A stretch of 64,000 nucleotides of DNA. Origin: Cerrena zonata (Eukaryota; Basidiomycota; Agaricomycetes; Polyporales; Cerrenaceae). Below are positions 43,206 to 56,633 of the stretch, in pieces. The notes beneath the pieces were generated by a model. That model worked only from the letters and a program-made list of their open reading frames with translations. It made no database searches and was not told the origin of the DNA. Where the stretch lies: NCBI GenBank assembly GCA_038087015.1, contig JASBNA010000036.1, positions 1 through 64,000 of the forward strand, given 5' to 3'. Numbering within the stretch: position 1 is the first letter of the stretch; each line of letters opens with the position of its first letter. A program made the translations under genes and the position numbers.

Positions 43206-43743
43206 GCTCACAAGAGGGAAGGACTACAGAAAGAGGGTGATAATGGAGCTGTACGAGCGTTGATTCATATTTTTGTTGGACGCGTCACCTAGCGTACACA
43301 GACGCATGCGTAAGTCCCTGACGAAACTGGAAGGGAGATCTTTTACCACAATGTCATTTCACCACCGACGTCGGAAATGTGTCTGTAGAAAATGATCGCG
43401 CTCGCGCTCTCGCAGAATTCAGGAACCTGATACTCCATATTCCGAACCTATATTATGAAAACCGCGTTATGTAACGCTAGCTATGACCCACTATTACGAC
43501 TATATGCCTTGTATACGTTTGAACCTTATTGCAGGACATCCTAAAAATATTGACTCCATTTAGTGGCTCCGTTAGATGAAGTTTAATCCTAACCCGACTC
43601 ATTTTTAGCAAGCCCCGAGGAAAGCACGAAGGAACAACAATTATGAATTTCTATCGATCATCCGTGAGTTATGACATTACATTGTCACTGTCAATGCTTC
43701 GAAGCTATCGCTGAAACATGGAGTACCGACTTGCAGACTCACA
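43206..43743. other. Intergenic region, no gene called
   Basis: Between hydrolase 1 (start) and hydrolase 2 (stop); it holds the promoter of hydrolase 1. Nothing else was recognised. Confidence 0.5.
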
Positions 43744-45195
43744 TCAAGCTTCTCTCTTAACAGGAGCACCATCTAACAACCACTTGATACCTTCCGGATA
43801 GTCCGCATGCCACTGATCGTATACTCGAACACCAGGCATCATAACAGAGGCGCCTCCATGAGGCAAGCCTGGGTATCTGCCGCAATAGTCTGTCAGTGCA
43901 CTCTCCTCGAAAAGACGATAATATCTCCCCAACGTACATGTCGACTTTAGTCCTAATTCCAAGTTCTCGTAACATCAATTCGTAAACCATGTCCACGTCC
44001 CGCAAAAGGTCTGCTCCAGCAACCTGGAAATAAGCTGGTGGTAAACCGTGAAGGTCAGGCGCGAGGATAGCTGAGAAATTGGGATCTTCTGGTGGCGCAT
44101 TCACGATCTCTAATGATAGTGCATGGTCAGATATAGGCAGCTGTGAATAAACAAACCGATGGGATAACGTACCACATATACCCTTCGCGGCAGCTCTGTC
44201 AAGGATGGGCGAATCCTTATTCTGTTCAGGGGACTTGAAGAGATGTTTGTATCTATCCAAATAAATGCCTTAATGAGAGACATTGGTTAAGGGATAAGAA
44301 ATAGTGACGAACTTCTCTGGGTAGGGTGCGTCTGAGTGAATCAAGCCTGCAATTTGCAGTACTTGTCCCGTTAGCGGTCGCCCCTTGAAGAATTCGTCGT
44401 CGCGTGCCCAGCGAGATAAGACGGTCGCGAAATTGGCTCCTGCAGACACACCACCGATTATGAAGCCTTTGTCGAGTGATGCCGACAAGAGCGAAGCATT
44501 ATTTACTGCCTGTTGAGGTATAGGCATCGTTAATGTCGTTGAAACGTGATAAACACGACCATGTCCGAGCTCACCCATTTGAGACCCGCGTACGCATCTT
44601 TCAACCCTGTAGGATAAGGATATTCGGGGCACAACCTGAAACAATGGTAAACAAAACATAGGGTATAACTCAAAGACGATCAATAAGCACCTGTATTCAA
44701 TGTTCGCGACAGAGATACGAAGCTCAACAGCAAGGGTGCGAAGCTTGTAATCTTCCCCGTCGATACTCCCAACGATCCAGCCTATATGGCATCATAAGGT
44801 AAAATCACAATCCACCTCGAACTATTCGAACTACGTACCTCCTCCATGATACCACACGTAAAGAGGGAAGGTCGTATCCTCACCATCCTTTGCAGTGGGC
44901 ACAATGGTGCGGACAGTAACCTCACCTCCCTCAACGGGGATCTTATAGTCTTTGAGGGTATACTCATGTTCTGTACGAGCACATGATAAACAAAGAGTTG
45001 ATTATATGATCACTACCACGAACCGGTGGGTAAAAGATGCTTCTGGGCATTCTGTCTGATCGCGAGACCTTCTTGAGATTGTTGTCGGAGTGTAGGAATG
45101 TTCTCCAAAGTGAATACGAGATGGGGAAGCTGGCTTAGAAGGGGGGCAAGATCAGGTTCGGGTTCTGAGTATCTCGTCCAATCCAAGTCGGTCAT
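43744..45195 (-). CDS. Fold-3 alpha/beta hydrolase 2
   Basis: Model: complement(join(43744..43876,43938..44109,44173..44252,44313..44509,44575..44635,44691..44781,44839..44970,45024..45195)), 345 aa with every phase checked. It starts MTDLDWTRYSEPEPDLAPLL. Motifs: HGGG (split by intron 2), GGVSAGAN nucleophile elbow, acid region ADLLRDVD, and catalytic His in [10 protein letters not shown]. It is a cytosolic esterase or lipase-like enzyme of unknown substrate. The degraded sequence at 51.06-51.91 kb is a copy of this gene, and the intergenic DNA on its left-to-right path to the histidine phosphatase is duplicated with it. Confidence 0.9.
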
Positions 45196-46011
45196 GGCTG
45201 GTGGTTATGTGGTATTGAGATGGGTGTATAGTATCTACAAGTACTGAAATATAAATATATATACGTGGAGCCTGAGAGCGCAGCATTCCTGTGAGAGGTT
45301 AGACAGTCCATTCTGATTGTTCGCCGACTAGATGCCATTGGGACGAAGACGCTACAGAAGGTCAGCAGGCAAGTGCGATAACAAGAGAATAGCGGTGTTC
45401 GTGTGCTCATGACGGCTTTGAGATAATCCTTGAAGTTAATAATCCTGTAATGGGTCGAATCGATTCTAATGCTCGGCGAGCGCCGTTTCTGCCCGAGCCG
45501 AGAAACGCAGAGGGGTTGGTTATGCTGCAGCTTTACGAAATGACTATGAGTTCCATTTTATCTTGGGCATCCTAAAGAAGAATCCAGGGCCAACGAAGAA
45601 GGGATTGGATGAGAATGAGGGGAACATAAACGTACCTGTCTTCTTTGCTCTCGTTCCTGAACCTGCAACGGATATTCCCTTTTCCACATCACTGAAAGCT
45701 TAAAACACGAAAATAAATGACCGCTATAACATATGCAACTTGGTATCCGCGAACGTTGCGCGACATTGTGTAGTGACCAGAGGCTTGTGGAAGAAGATCG
45801 GGAAGCAACGTGCGTTGTCGTGCATGCATATGTACGGTAATTCGGAGTTCGACAACCAAAACCAAGAGCATCCAAGGCACAAGTTTTCGGACACAGATGT
45901 ATATAAATTGGCCAGATGGGGACGGCAGAATCCTCGACTTTTCTCGCTGCAGAACCGCAGAAGAAAAGGTTGAAGAACAAGTCGCTGCACTCGGCTCTCT
46001 CGTCAGTCAAC
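45196..46011. other. Divergent intergenic region, hydrolase 2 / phosphatase 1
   Basis: Non-coding by my reading. Part of it (about 45430-45560) resembles 52080-52210, the corresponding region of the second block, showing that the duplication included non-coding DNA. Confidence 0.5.
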
Positions 46012-47300
46012 ATGGTTGGGTTAGGGTTGGCTACCAAGTTCCTTGTGACATACTCCGTATGTTTTTTCTTTTCCTCATCCACTGATTGATTTATTCTGAC
46101 TATGCCATGCCGGACTAGGCCGTCGCAGGATTCTTTGCTCAAGATAGTGCGAGTGTAAACTCAACTGCCCTTGGTGCAGTCAGTAATATCTTCTCTCTAC
46201 GTTCCAGTGTAACCTTACTGATCCCGTCTATTTTACAGATTCCACCTCGATTCGGTCTCTTGGATGATGCTGCCGGCCACTGGACTAGGTTCAAGCTTAA
46301 TGTGACTCATTTGAACGCACACGCCTCTCACGGCACATCCTACAAGGTGTTCTTCTTGGGAAGACATGGCCAGGGATATCGTATGTTCCGTATCCCTCAC
46401 TAAAGACTAAGCTCTCATTACACATCCCTATAGACAATGTTGCTGAATCCACATATGGTACCACGGCATGGGATGAGTGTGTACTTTCATTCTTCACTCC
46501 CCCATTCGATCTTTAACCTTCCCCTCCCATAGTCATTGGTCGAAGCTCACCGGTGATGGTAACATTACTTGGGGTCCCGATGCACTTCTCACTCCGACTG
46601 GAGAGACTCAGGCTGCGGGTGCTCGTACGGCCTGGAAGAAGGAGCTCGCAGACGGCGTTCCCCTTCCTACCAAATTCATTTCTAGCCCCTTGAGAAGGGC
46701 TTTGGATACCTGGAAGATCACTTTCGCCGAGGCTCCCAAAGGCGAGAAGCCAGTTCTTGAGTTAAACAGGCGGAAGGCATTGATCTATGAGGTAAATCCC
46801 TCTATCTCGACGCAATAAGACAATACTGATTATAATTGATCCATAGAATGCTCGTGAGATGTACGGTGTCCACACCTGTGACGAACGTTCGAACAAGACC
46901 ACTCTCGTTAATCTATATCCCCGTCAAACCTACACTTTCGAATCCCCCTTCCCCGAACAAGATCCTCTTTGGGACGCTGATGTTCGCGAGTCGTCAGCAC
47001 ATGTCGTCGAGCGGGCGTTGACCATCCTTGACAAGGCTTTCCAGTCATCAGACACTTGTAAGCACCTCATTTCCAATTTTAATATGTTAGAAGATTATCC
47101 TCATACGGTTCGACAGACATCTCGATCACTGCTCATAGTGGGTTTATCACCGGCTTCCTTACTGCCATCGGTCACCCCAAGTACTCTTTGCCTACCGGAG
47201 GTACGTTATCATGTTTCGCTCTTCATAGACTTTCGCTGATCAATACAATTTACCAGGGATGATCCCTGTCGTCGTCAAGGTCTCTCGCACGTCCTCATAA
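46012..47300 (+). CDS. Secreted histidine phosphatase (phosphoglycerate-mutase-like) 1
   Basis: Model: join(46012..46056,46119..46178,46239..46380,46434..46476,46533..46791,46847..47057,47117..47200,47257..47300), 295 aa with all phases agreeing. A hydrophobic start (MVGLGLATKFLVTYSAVAGFF) looks like a signal peptide. Catalytic motif LGRHGQGYHN carries the phosphorylated His, SSPLRRALDTW supplies a second conserved Arg, and ITAHSGF the second catalytic His. The superfamily removes phosphate from sugars, phytate or proteins; the substrate is unknown. It is transcribed divergently from hydrolase 2. Its near copy is at 52.6-53.95 kb. Confidence 0.87.
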
Positions 47301-47564
47301 CCCCAGTCACCCAGTTACTATATAATGATTTCTATAATCTCTAAGCTTATGCAATAATTCATATGAGGTTTAAAAATTGTTTTAGCTGGCGGTTGATTTG
47401 TTTCTCTGAGTGGGGCGTTGTGTACAAACGTCCACGAACTCAATTTAAAAGTAATTTCAGTCTAGACCAATCCAACCGAACCAGGGTAGTAAAATCACAT
47501 GTCGGTTAATTCGATAGCCTTCCCATTTCCTATTCTTATTGTACAAGATAGTCCTAATGTCAAA

Positions 47565-48868
47565 CTATAGCGAAAGCAGCCACCTAATACCGTCATGCGT
47601 GTCGTTGTTGAATTTGATAGAAATGCTTGCCGATCTGACCATTATGTGACCACCGTGAGGCAATCCCGGGTAGCTATAACAAAGATGAGTACACGAGGAG
47701 AAGCTGGTCATAAATATCTCACTCACATCTGAATCTGTGTCTTGACACCAGCATTCCTTAACGTCTTCTCGTATAGGATACCCTCATCACGAAGAGGGTC
47801 TAATCCGGAGATCTGGAAATATGCGGGTGGAAGGTTGGCGTGGCTTTCGGCCAATAGAACAGAGACTCGCGGATCTTCGGGAGGGGCTTGCAACAAATCT
47901 ATAACGAAGCTTGTAACATATCTTCAAAACTGTGTCTCTCACGTACCCTTGAAGTACTTTACCGCTTCCTGACCAAGGATCGGGGCATCTTTATTCTCCT
48001 CCATAGACAGGAGCTCGGCACGATACTTCTCAGCTTTAGCATCAACATGAAGAACTGGAGGGATAATGAGTAGCTGGCCAGTAATTGGTCGATCCTTGAA
48101 GAACGAGTCGTCACGAGCTAGTAGCGAAACTGAAGCAGCAAAGTTCGCTCCAGCTGAAGTACCACCAACGATAAGCCCCTTGGAGAGAGATGCAGATAGT
48201 ATCTTGGCATTTTCTACAGCCTGCATTTCGTTCGATCAGCAGAATATTCCATCGCGTCAATGAGCGATAGTACATACCCATTTCAGTCCAGCATATGCAT
48301 CATTGAGTCCAGTAGGGAAGGGGAATTCTGGAGCGAGTCTATGGACAATGTTCAGTAGCAGTCGTATGAACGAGCACGTCGCATACCTGTATTCAACATT
48401 CACAGTAGACACTTTGAGTTTCCCCGAAATGATTCTTAGAAAGTAATCATCCATGTTAATGTCGCCGATGGACCATCCTACAGCAATTGTACGAGATTGT
48501 ATGCAACAACCCCAAAGACAAATGTACTTGCATACCTCCTCCGTGATACCAAACAAGCAGCGGAAATTCCTCGCCGCCCTTTGGTACGACACTGCGTATC
48601 TTGATCTCGCCTCCCTCGACGGGAACCACATGATCTTGCACGGTGTACTCCGACTCTACATTCAGTTTCCATCATGAGGGCACGGAACATGAAAACCAAG
48701 AGCGGGAGAGTTACCATTCGGCAATTGGGATTCCATTGCCTTCTGCATACTCGGTATGGCCATAGCAAGGCCAGCACGTTGGTGCTCAATAGGTATGCTT
48801 TCGATAGGATGAGGAGGCATCTGTGCCAATGCGGCAGCAATCTCGGGGTCGAGAGCATTAGAAGACAT
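47565..48868 (-). CDS. Fold-3 alpha/beta hydrolase 3
   Basis: An eight-exon gene with conserved phases. It starts MSSNALDPEIAAALAQMPPH and ends GIRWLLSL. Motifs: WYHGGG (near 48540), GGTSAGAN (near 48170), GLDPLRDEG for the acid, and YPGLPHGGH for the catalytic His. No lesion was seen. It is the closest relative of hydrolase 5 (54.7 kb), which lies in the opposite orientation. The same esterase role is inferred. Confidence 0.85.
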
Positions 48869-49327
48869 CGTTTTCTAGGTGGAGATGAAGTCAAGGTAAG
48901 GGTTGTTAGGCTAGTGTGGGACGTTGGGAACCGGAGTGTGATCCAGCTCGGTATAAATACCTTCGGGAAAGCATCGACATCCTTCGACACTGTGAATTGA
49001 TGTCAGGTGTTCTCATACTGGAGGAAAGCATATGATACTATAGCTCGACGGCGATCATATTAGTGTCGAGGTACCATCGCAGTCCTGCGAACGAGGGTCA
49101 GTCAATGTTCTTCATATATATTTTTATCCCTCAGGAGTTGGTGTATGTAGCCAGACCAATGGGGTTATTGAAAGTCTCGAAAGAATATCGCTGGCGAGTA
49201 TGGGAGTCGTTATCTCACCACGTTTGAGTATGATGAAGTCAATGTTCCTGGTCATACTGATAACGTAAGCGGGGCGAACAATGTAGATATGTCAATTTTC
49301 AGCAAACAGTTGACTCATGACAATGAT
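48869..49327. other. Intergenic region, no gene called
   Basis: Promoter side of hydrolase 3 and 3' side of hydrolase 4; nothing else was recognised. Confidence 0.5.
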
Positions 49328-50730
49328 TTATGTACGACTAGGGGGTCTTCGCAATAACCACTTCAACCCATTGTCAAAGTCTTGATTCATCTTCTTGCAA
49401 GCTGGGATAGACTGAAAGAGAACGTGAGCACCGTGGGGTACACCAGGATAACTAAATGAGCAGTCATAATAATAATAAGTATCGCAATTACATCCGGTGA
49501 TGTTAACTTACACGTCCAGCTTTGTTTTCACACCAGATTCCTTGAGTTTCTTCTCATAGAGAAGCCCTTCGTCCCGGAGGATATCCGCACCGCAAACCTG
49601 TACGTACGTCCTTGGCAGACCTCTATGTTCAGGTGCTAAGAGTACACTGTACGCCGGATCGAGGGTGGGTCCTTTGTAAAGTTCTGGAGATTAAGAAATC
49701 TTAGATTAGTACCGGTGGGATTGGTTGGACATTGTCTGATACTTACTTGAAAACTGTAACTGTTCAGCTCGGCTTACGAAGGCTGAGTCTTTATTTTGTT
49801 CCCGAGAGTAAAGATCATAGCTAGTCGGGTACGTTCAGAGGAAGTAAGAAATTCACAATTGAGAAAGAAACCATACCCTTCCGGCCACGCTTCAGGATGG
49901 AGTACCTGGGGGATTTGGAGAAGTTGCCCTGTCAAAGGCGTTTTCAGGAAAAAAGGATCATCGCGAGCACGAAGGGCCAAAGATGCGGCAAGATTTCCTC
50001 CTGCAGAACATCCTGCGATAATAAAGCCCTTTTCCAATGACACTGAGAGCCATTTCGCATTTGCAGTGACCTACGATCAAAATAAGTAACATTAATGAAC
50101 ATTACATTTGAGAACGAACCCATTTTAAAGCGACATAACCATCGTTAAGACCATTAGGATACGGATATTCGGGAGCCAGCCTAAAAACCGTGAGTAGATA
50201 GAATACAACTAGCATGGGAATAGGGTAGTTACCTATATTCCACGTTAACAGTGACGAGCTGAAGCTCGACGGAGATTCGCCGAAGCAAATAATCTTCGAC
50301 CTCTACCGACCCTAGGACAAACGCTATTTGCAGCTAATCAGCACTATTGGATATTTATCAAGTGCAAAAGGTACACAAACCCCCTGGATGGAACTATAGC
50401 ATTACCGGAAATGTCTCCTCGGAGGTAGTATCCACTGGTATAACACATCGAACTCTGATCAATCCGCCACCCGAGACAGCAATATTGTGGTCTTCGACGC
50501 GATATTTCGATTCTAAAGTGATTATAAGTCAAAGACAACGTGCATCAATATAGCCAAAACATACCATCAGGAGCATCGGCTTTATAACAAGCTTGAACTT
50601 TCGGCAGGGCCAGCTCGTTGAAAAGTTTCCTACGGAGATTGATATCGTTTGGAGGCTCTGTGCGAGGAATTTTGGCCAACAACGCTGCCAGCTCTGTGTC
50701 AGCTTCAGCGAGGTGCGCATTGTGTGACAT
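49328..50730 (-). pseudogene. Fold-3 alpha/beta hydrolase 4 with nonsense codon in the oxyanion exon
   Basis: The same eight-exon layout as the other members: starts MSHNAHLAEADTELAALL, nucleophile GCSAGGN, catalytic His in YPGVPHGAH, and ends DNGLKWLLRRPPSRT. In exon 2 the expected V-W-Y-H-G-G-G is replaced: the frame reads FPVML, then TAG (50394-50396), then FHPGG. So both a stop and a Gly-to-Pro change hit the oxyanion-hole motif. Other exons look intact, which suggests recent inactivation, or a single-strain nonsense allele. Confidence 0.72.
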
Positions 50731-51059
50731 GGTAGATTCAATACGGGTGTAGATGAGGGTACAAACCAACCTCGAGACCTCACACAGGAGACGCTATAAT
50801 AATGAAACACGATGCATGAATGGAAGCAAAAGAACCTGATGGTGGCTGTTGGATTTGTATAGGCTTCATCTTGGTTGTTCTCAGCGGGATCAAGTCTTGA
50901 TATCGCGGTATTTACAGCGGGCAATAATACGGTTTCCGAGGTATCGGAGATGTTTGAATATGGACTTGAGTAATGAAATTCATTTACGCCCAGAAGATTT
51001 ATGCCTACCACCAAAGCGAATGCCTTCAACGTATTATCAAACCAGTACTTATCCTCGTC

Positions 51060-51910
51060 GATCTTCAGAACCTAGTATCCATGAAACAGGAGACGCGTTA
51101 GCGGCGAAACCGAATGGAGAAGTACAAGCTTACACATTTTATCTCCAAACAACATCAGACTACAGTATATACAGCAACAGCCACCTAACACCTTCTGGGA
51201 AATCAGTATACCATTAGTCGTAAACTCGAATTGGGTGACATGAGATGCGCCCCCACGAGGCAAATCTGAGTATCTGCCGTACCATTTGCATCTGAAGCAC
51301 CCTCTTATCGAAGACACAAGATCAGACCATGTCAACTTTGGCTCTCATTCTAGCTTGCTTGGACATCGATTCGTACACCTCATCAGCGCCGCCCAAGTAC
51401 GTTCACCGGCAATCTGTAAATAGGCAGGCGGAAAGTCGGGCGAAGGGTCAGGGTCTTTCGACGGAGCGTTTACGATTTCTGATGATCTTACGTGGAGATG
51501 GACGGAATCAGCGATAATGAAATCACAGAGTAAAGAAAGAACGTACTACATATTTGGGGTAGCATGTGGTCTGGCCGCAAGAAAGCTGCCACCTGTATTC
51601 AGTATTCACAGCAGAAATACGTCGGTAAGTTTCCAGTCCTCTGTATCAAAGTTGCCAATGATCCGGCCAAACGTTGTCTCCTTCGACAGGTATCTTGTGG
51701 CCCTTGAACGTGTGCTTGTGTTCATGGGATAGACGAAGAATATATGTCAGCCATCATTGTCATAAGTCTACAGGTGACAGATGCTTTTGAGCGTGCCGGA
51801 ACCTTCTTGAGATAATCTTTTGAGTGCGTGGATAATCAAAAGTGAAGCTTGCTTGTTTGAAGTGCCAGATCAAGTTCGGACCCTGAGTATATAACTTATT
51901 AGTCATAGCG
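51060..51910 (-). pseudogene. Relic of an alpha/beta hydrolase 2 copy
   Basis: Dispersed blocks align in order with hydrolase 2. The ATG region and leader (51895-51905) match, as does TQKIISRRFRHAQKHLSPV (compare the original's QSQEG...RQNAQKHLLP). GHKIPVEGD matches DYKIPVEGG, then AVNTEYR, then YSDLPRGGAS matches [10 protein letters not shown]. Most of the middle, including the nucleophile exon, is missing, and frames are broken. It is a remnant only. Confidence 0.65.
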
Positions 51911-52569
51911 AGTGTCTTTATACTTTACATGCGCTGAAATAGATTCGAAGTATGAGAATCCAGCGGTATAGGTCACCAGGTTCTGATTGCTGGCTGTGTA
52001 GACGCGGTTGGGCAGACATTTCTGAGGTCAGCAGGAAAGGTATTCGCATGTCAATGCCAACTTCGAGGAATTTAGAGGTTGATAGTCCTGTAATAGTCCG
52101 AATCATTTCTCAAGCTCGAGGACCGTTGCTTCTACCCGAAGAATTGAGAGGAGCTATGATGTAGCTTTCATAAGTGACGATGATTCTTATTTCTTCGGCG
52201 TTCCAAGGAGAGTCCGGCTGTGAGTGAGGGAAAGCAGAGAGATGGACTAGTAACATACCTTTGTTATCATGATTCTCGAGCTCCTGCGCTTGAGCTCGTA
52301 GCAAACACTATCTCTTCCACCGTCCCACAACGACTGAAATACTGAAGCTTGATATTATCCGTGGATTGTCGGTATAAATATTTTGGACTAGTATTCGCAA
52401 ATGTTGTGGGCATGATCAGGAGGCTCAGGAGAGAAGATCGACAAGCAACGTGCGTGGTCAAAGTGTTACGCCGTGATTTGGAAGTTGACTTTCAACACCA
52501 GAACAGACCAGAACCATTTAGGGCGGACACCTGCCATAGATAAAGTCCGGATAGAAGTACATATATAAC
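51911..52569. other. Duplicated intergenic DNA
   Basis: Counterpart of the 45.2-46.0 kb intergenic region, aligned most clearly at 52080-52210. No gene called. Confidence 0.5.
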
Positions 52570-53953
52570 ATGGAGACCATAACATCCTCGCCTTCTCTCG
52601 CAGAAGGATTGCAGCAAAACAAATCGTTGGACTCGGTAGGAACAGAGGAACGAGTTGATAATATGGTAGGGTTAGGGTTGGCGACCAACCTCCTGGTGAC
52701 ATATTCCGTGTGTTATCTTTTCTCCTCACCCACCATATTTTATTCTGATCGCATCGATGTTCTATTTCACTAGGCTATTGCTGGTTTCTTTGTTCAGGAC
52801 AGCGCGGGTGTAAACTCGACCACTCTTGGTGCAGTCAGTGGCTCCAAATCCTTCATATCAAACAATTGACCGAGTCGCGGAATAGATTCCATCTCGGTTC
52901 GGTCTCTCGGACGACTCCAAGGATCACTGGGCGAAGTTCAGACATAATATCACCCATTTGAATGCGCATGCACCTCATAACACAGTCTACAAGGTTTTCT
53001 TCCTAGGTAGACACGGAGAAGGATTTCGTACGCCCCGTAATTGCTTTTGCTCGAAATTCGGGACCTCATTGTTCACATATATAGACAACGTTGCGGAGGC
53101 CAAGTATGGTACTCCTGCATGGAACGAGTGCGTACCTTTCCCTTTCCCTGGTTCAAATTCAATAATGCGCTCTCTGTATATAGCTACTGGTCCAAACTCG
53201 ATGGCGATGGAAACATTACCTGGGGTCCTGACGCTCTGCTCACCCCGACAGGAGAAGCCCAAGCGGCGGATGCTCGTACTGCTTGGAAGCAAGAACTCAC
53301 CCATGGAGCCCCATTCCCTACTGTGTTCCTTTCCAGTCCCTTAAGAAGGGCTTTGGATACCTGGAAGATTACTTTCGCTGAAAGTCCCGAGGGCGAGAAG
53401 CCAGTTCTCGACTTTGAAAGGCGTAAAACCTTGATTTATGAGGTGAATCATTTTGGTTTTGTTATCTAAACAGTGGAATAATGCTCATATATTGTATGTG
53501 TAGAATGCCCGTGAGATGTATGGTGTTCACACCTGCGATAAACGTTCCGACAGATCCACTCTTGTTCACCTGTACCCTCACCCAACATACACCTTCGAAG
53601 CTCCTTTCCCTGAACACGATCCTCTTTGGGAAGCCGACGTTCGTGAAACAAACGAACATGTTGTTGAGCGTGCTTTGACTATTCTCGACAAGGCCTTCCA
53701 GAGATCAGACACCTGTGAGTACACGAAAGGAGCATTCGATGCTAATTCTGACGCGCTGCTCTACTCTAGACGTATCAATTACTGCCCACAGTGGTTTTAT
53801 CAACGGTTTCCTTACCGCTGTCGGTCACCCTGACTTTTCTCTGCCTACCGGGGGTATGTCACTCTATTTGTATGCACGATTATTCCCGTTGCTCAATATC
53901 CTCTATTAGGGATGATCCCTGTAGTTGTCAAGTCTGTTCGCTCTTCTTCGTAA
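52570..53953 (+). CDS. Secreted histidine phosphatase (phosphoglycerate-mutase-like) 2
   Basis: Paralogue of the gene at 46.0 kb with the same eight exons and intron phases. An ATG at 52570 is in frame, but homology starts at the ATG near 52663 (MVGLGLATNLLVTYS), which begins a signal-like peptide; I favour the latter. Catalytic motifs: LGRHGEGFHN, SSPLRRALDTW, ITAHSGF. The stop TAA is at 53951-53953. No lesion was seen. It faces away from the hydrolase 2 relic exactly as copy 1 faces away from hydrolase 2. Confidence 0.85.
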
Positions 53954-54730
53954 ACCAACATTCCAGCTCTCATTTGTATGTTCTCATCCCCGAAACACAT
54001 CTGTTGCTGTTTGTCGTTCCGGTGACCGAATAATGTGTAATATCAACATATCTTTGCACCGTCCTTGATTGTGCTCTCGGAATCCAAGCATAGTCAATAT
54101 TTTCGATCGCATCTACCTACAGAGAACGAGGGAAGTTGACCCCGATGTGAGAAGGAAACTAGACGTGTGCGTGACTAGCTTAATTTCAATATTATACTGA
54201 GGTTTAGTCTCTACACTACCCACATCAGGGTCCGTAATTTCCTGTGTGTTATTGCTTGCGTTCTCTCCCAATCCACTAAGGGAACGAGATGGATCATTGT
54301 GGTGGATTCATGGTGCCCCACTGGTACGTTCCGATAATTAAGTGAAAACGATCAATTCCAATATTGACTCCTGACCCTATTACGGTACTGGTGTGACTCT
54401 AGGATAGCCGACTCGGTTCCTATCCATTGCAATCTGCCCAAAATTGGTCGCTGGCGTAAAAACACAATGTCGATATTACTTCAAGGGCTAGGGAATACTG
54501 ACCAATCTCTTCACAACACCGAGAGTGAGGCCGAGAGGAGATCATAACATGACCGCTACTGACTACAGATGACTTCACCCCTATCGAATGTATTCTCGCG
54601 CTCTGGGGTCGGGATATGTAGCCCCGAGCACAGCCGGGGTACTCCGTCAATGGTACTTATACTCCCCTATTCTCTCTTCAGACTCCACTACCTACGTGTA
54701 TCGTCTATCCGCATCCTTCTCTTCAACACG
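53954..54730. other. Intergenic region, no gene called
   Basis: Separates phosphatase 2 from hydrolase 5. No feature is supported beyond being the latter's promoter region. Confidence 0.5.
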
Positions 54731-56102
54731 ATGCTTCCCAGCTCCCTCGACCCTGAGATTGCTGCCATTTTAGCCCAGCTGCCATCCCCCCCTAAAGGGA
54801 GTATGACTATTGAAGAACGACGTGCCGGTTTCGCCATGGCTGTAGCGGGTATGCAGAAGGGAATGGAGTCTCTTCTCCCAAATGGTGACCATCTCGCCCC
54901 ATTCTCTCTCCAATTCCGGTCCTGATACGTGGATATGATCCCAGAGTCAGAGTATACTGTTGAAGACCATGCAGTCTCTGTCGAAGGAGGCGAGATCAGG
55001 GTCCGCAGCGTTGTGCCCAAGGGTGGAGAGGACCTTCCACTGCTCGTATGGTTCCACGGAGGAGGTGATCGACTGTCTTTTGACATCCTGCCGTACACGA
55101 CCTTACATATGAGACATAGGATGGGCTCTTGGAGACCTCGACATGGACGATTACTATCTCAAGATTCTTTCGGTCAATGTCAATATTTCTATTCTCAACG
55201 TTGAATACAGGTGGGTATCATGCCTGGTTATGCCACCATTGAAATTGTCGCTAGAACCATTGCGTTATTCAGGCTTACTCCGGAATTTACGTTCCCGACC
55301 AACCTTAATGACGCATATGCTGGCTTAAAATGGGTTCGTCAATGACTATCCTTGATACTCCACAGCTAAAGGAAATCCCAGGCTGCAGAAAATGCCAAGA
55401 AGCTATCTGCCTCCCTTTCCAAAGGGTTCATGGTCGGCGGAGCCTCTGCCGGAGGGAACTTTGCGGCTGTTGTCTCGTTGCTTGCCCGCGACGACTTATT
55501 TTTCAAAGACCGCCCACTTACCGGCCAACTACTCATTGTTCCCATAACTGTCCATGTCGATGCCAACGTCGACCAGTGAGTGGTTGAATTTATGTTTTCG
55601 AATGATCCAGGCTAAAGATGATTATGACCAGATATCGCTCCGAGCTTCTGTCCATGGAAGAGAACAAGGACGCCCCATTTCTTGATGCCGATACGGTGAG
55701 ATATTTTGAGGGTGAGTTCCGGTGTTATACCTAATTCAAAATTCAAGAAATCTATCGTAACAACTACTACAGAAATACTACAAGTCTCCCCTGAAGATCC
55801 ACGGATCTCTGTTCTGTTGGCAAAAAGCCACGCGAATCTTCCGCCGGCCTACGTTCAGGTTTCTGGACTAGATCCTCTCCGTGACGAAGGTATCCTGTAT
55901 GAGAAGGTCTTGCGGAACGCTGGTGTAAAGACACAAATCCATGTGTGAGTGGATTATTGACGACTCCGTCCTTATTCTGACATGTTTTTGTAGCTATCCA
56001 GAGCTGCCACATGGAGGGCACGCGTTCTTTCCGACCACAAAAAATTCTATCAAATTCAATGCAGATACGGAGGATGGTATCCGATGGTTGCTCTCGTTAT
56101 AA
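54731..56102 (+). CDS. Fold-3 alpha/beta hydrolase 5
   Basis: Model: join(54731..54884,54945..55064,55120..55210,55273..55333,55382..55575,55632..55711,55773..55944,55994..56102), 326 aa with all phases checked. It starts MLPSSLDPEIAAILAQLPSP. Motifs: WFHGGG (split by intron), GGASAGGN nucleophile, GLDPLRDEG acid, and YPELPHGGH catalytic His. It is the only hydrolase of the cluster on the plus strand and is most like hydrolase 3, so the block was inverted locally after duplication. Confidence 0.9.
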
Positions 56103-56633
56103 TTCTAAACCCGTCCTATACCCAGTGTCCATCCAGAATTGCGAGATTGACTTTCATACGAACAATTTTTGCGATCGCGAGATATTGATGCTGTACAATA
56201 TGTACTTTGACAAAGCCAGAGCCATATTATATCTTGTCGTTGTTATGGCTTGGTCTGAAAGAGATTCGTCTCTCCAAACTCTTCCCTCGACCAGCTTACT
56301 TCAGATAATTATATCTTGTGCTCTCAAGTCCGATTGTTCATTTGTAGGACATAATGAATTTCGCTACACTGCGATTCGGAGTCGAGAAATGCGTATTTGA
56401 ATTCATTGAAAGGACCTTGACCCTCGTGTGTAGCGTCAAGCATAAGGGGCGTAAAATGTCATTATACAAAACCCCTACCACTGCCCCGTTTTATTCCCCG
56501 TTCAATCCCGTAGGTCTAAGTTTCTCGTCTTCATCATACTCCCATGATTATGAAATCAAATAGTTTTTATTTTGATAGTGATAGCATTATGGTGTATACA
56601 TTGATTATCTTCGCAGCGTCTTCTATCAGAAAC
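56103..56633. other. Convergent intergenic region
   Basis: Lies between the stops of hydrolases 5 and 6. Short frames only; no gene called. Confidence 0.5.
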
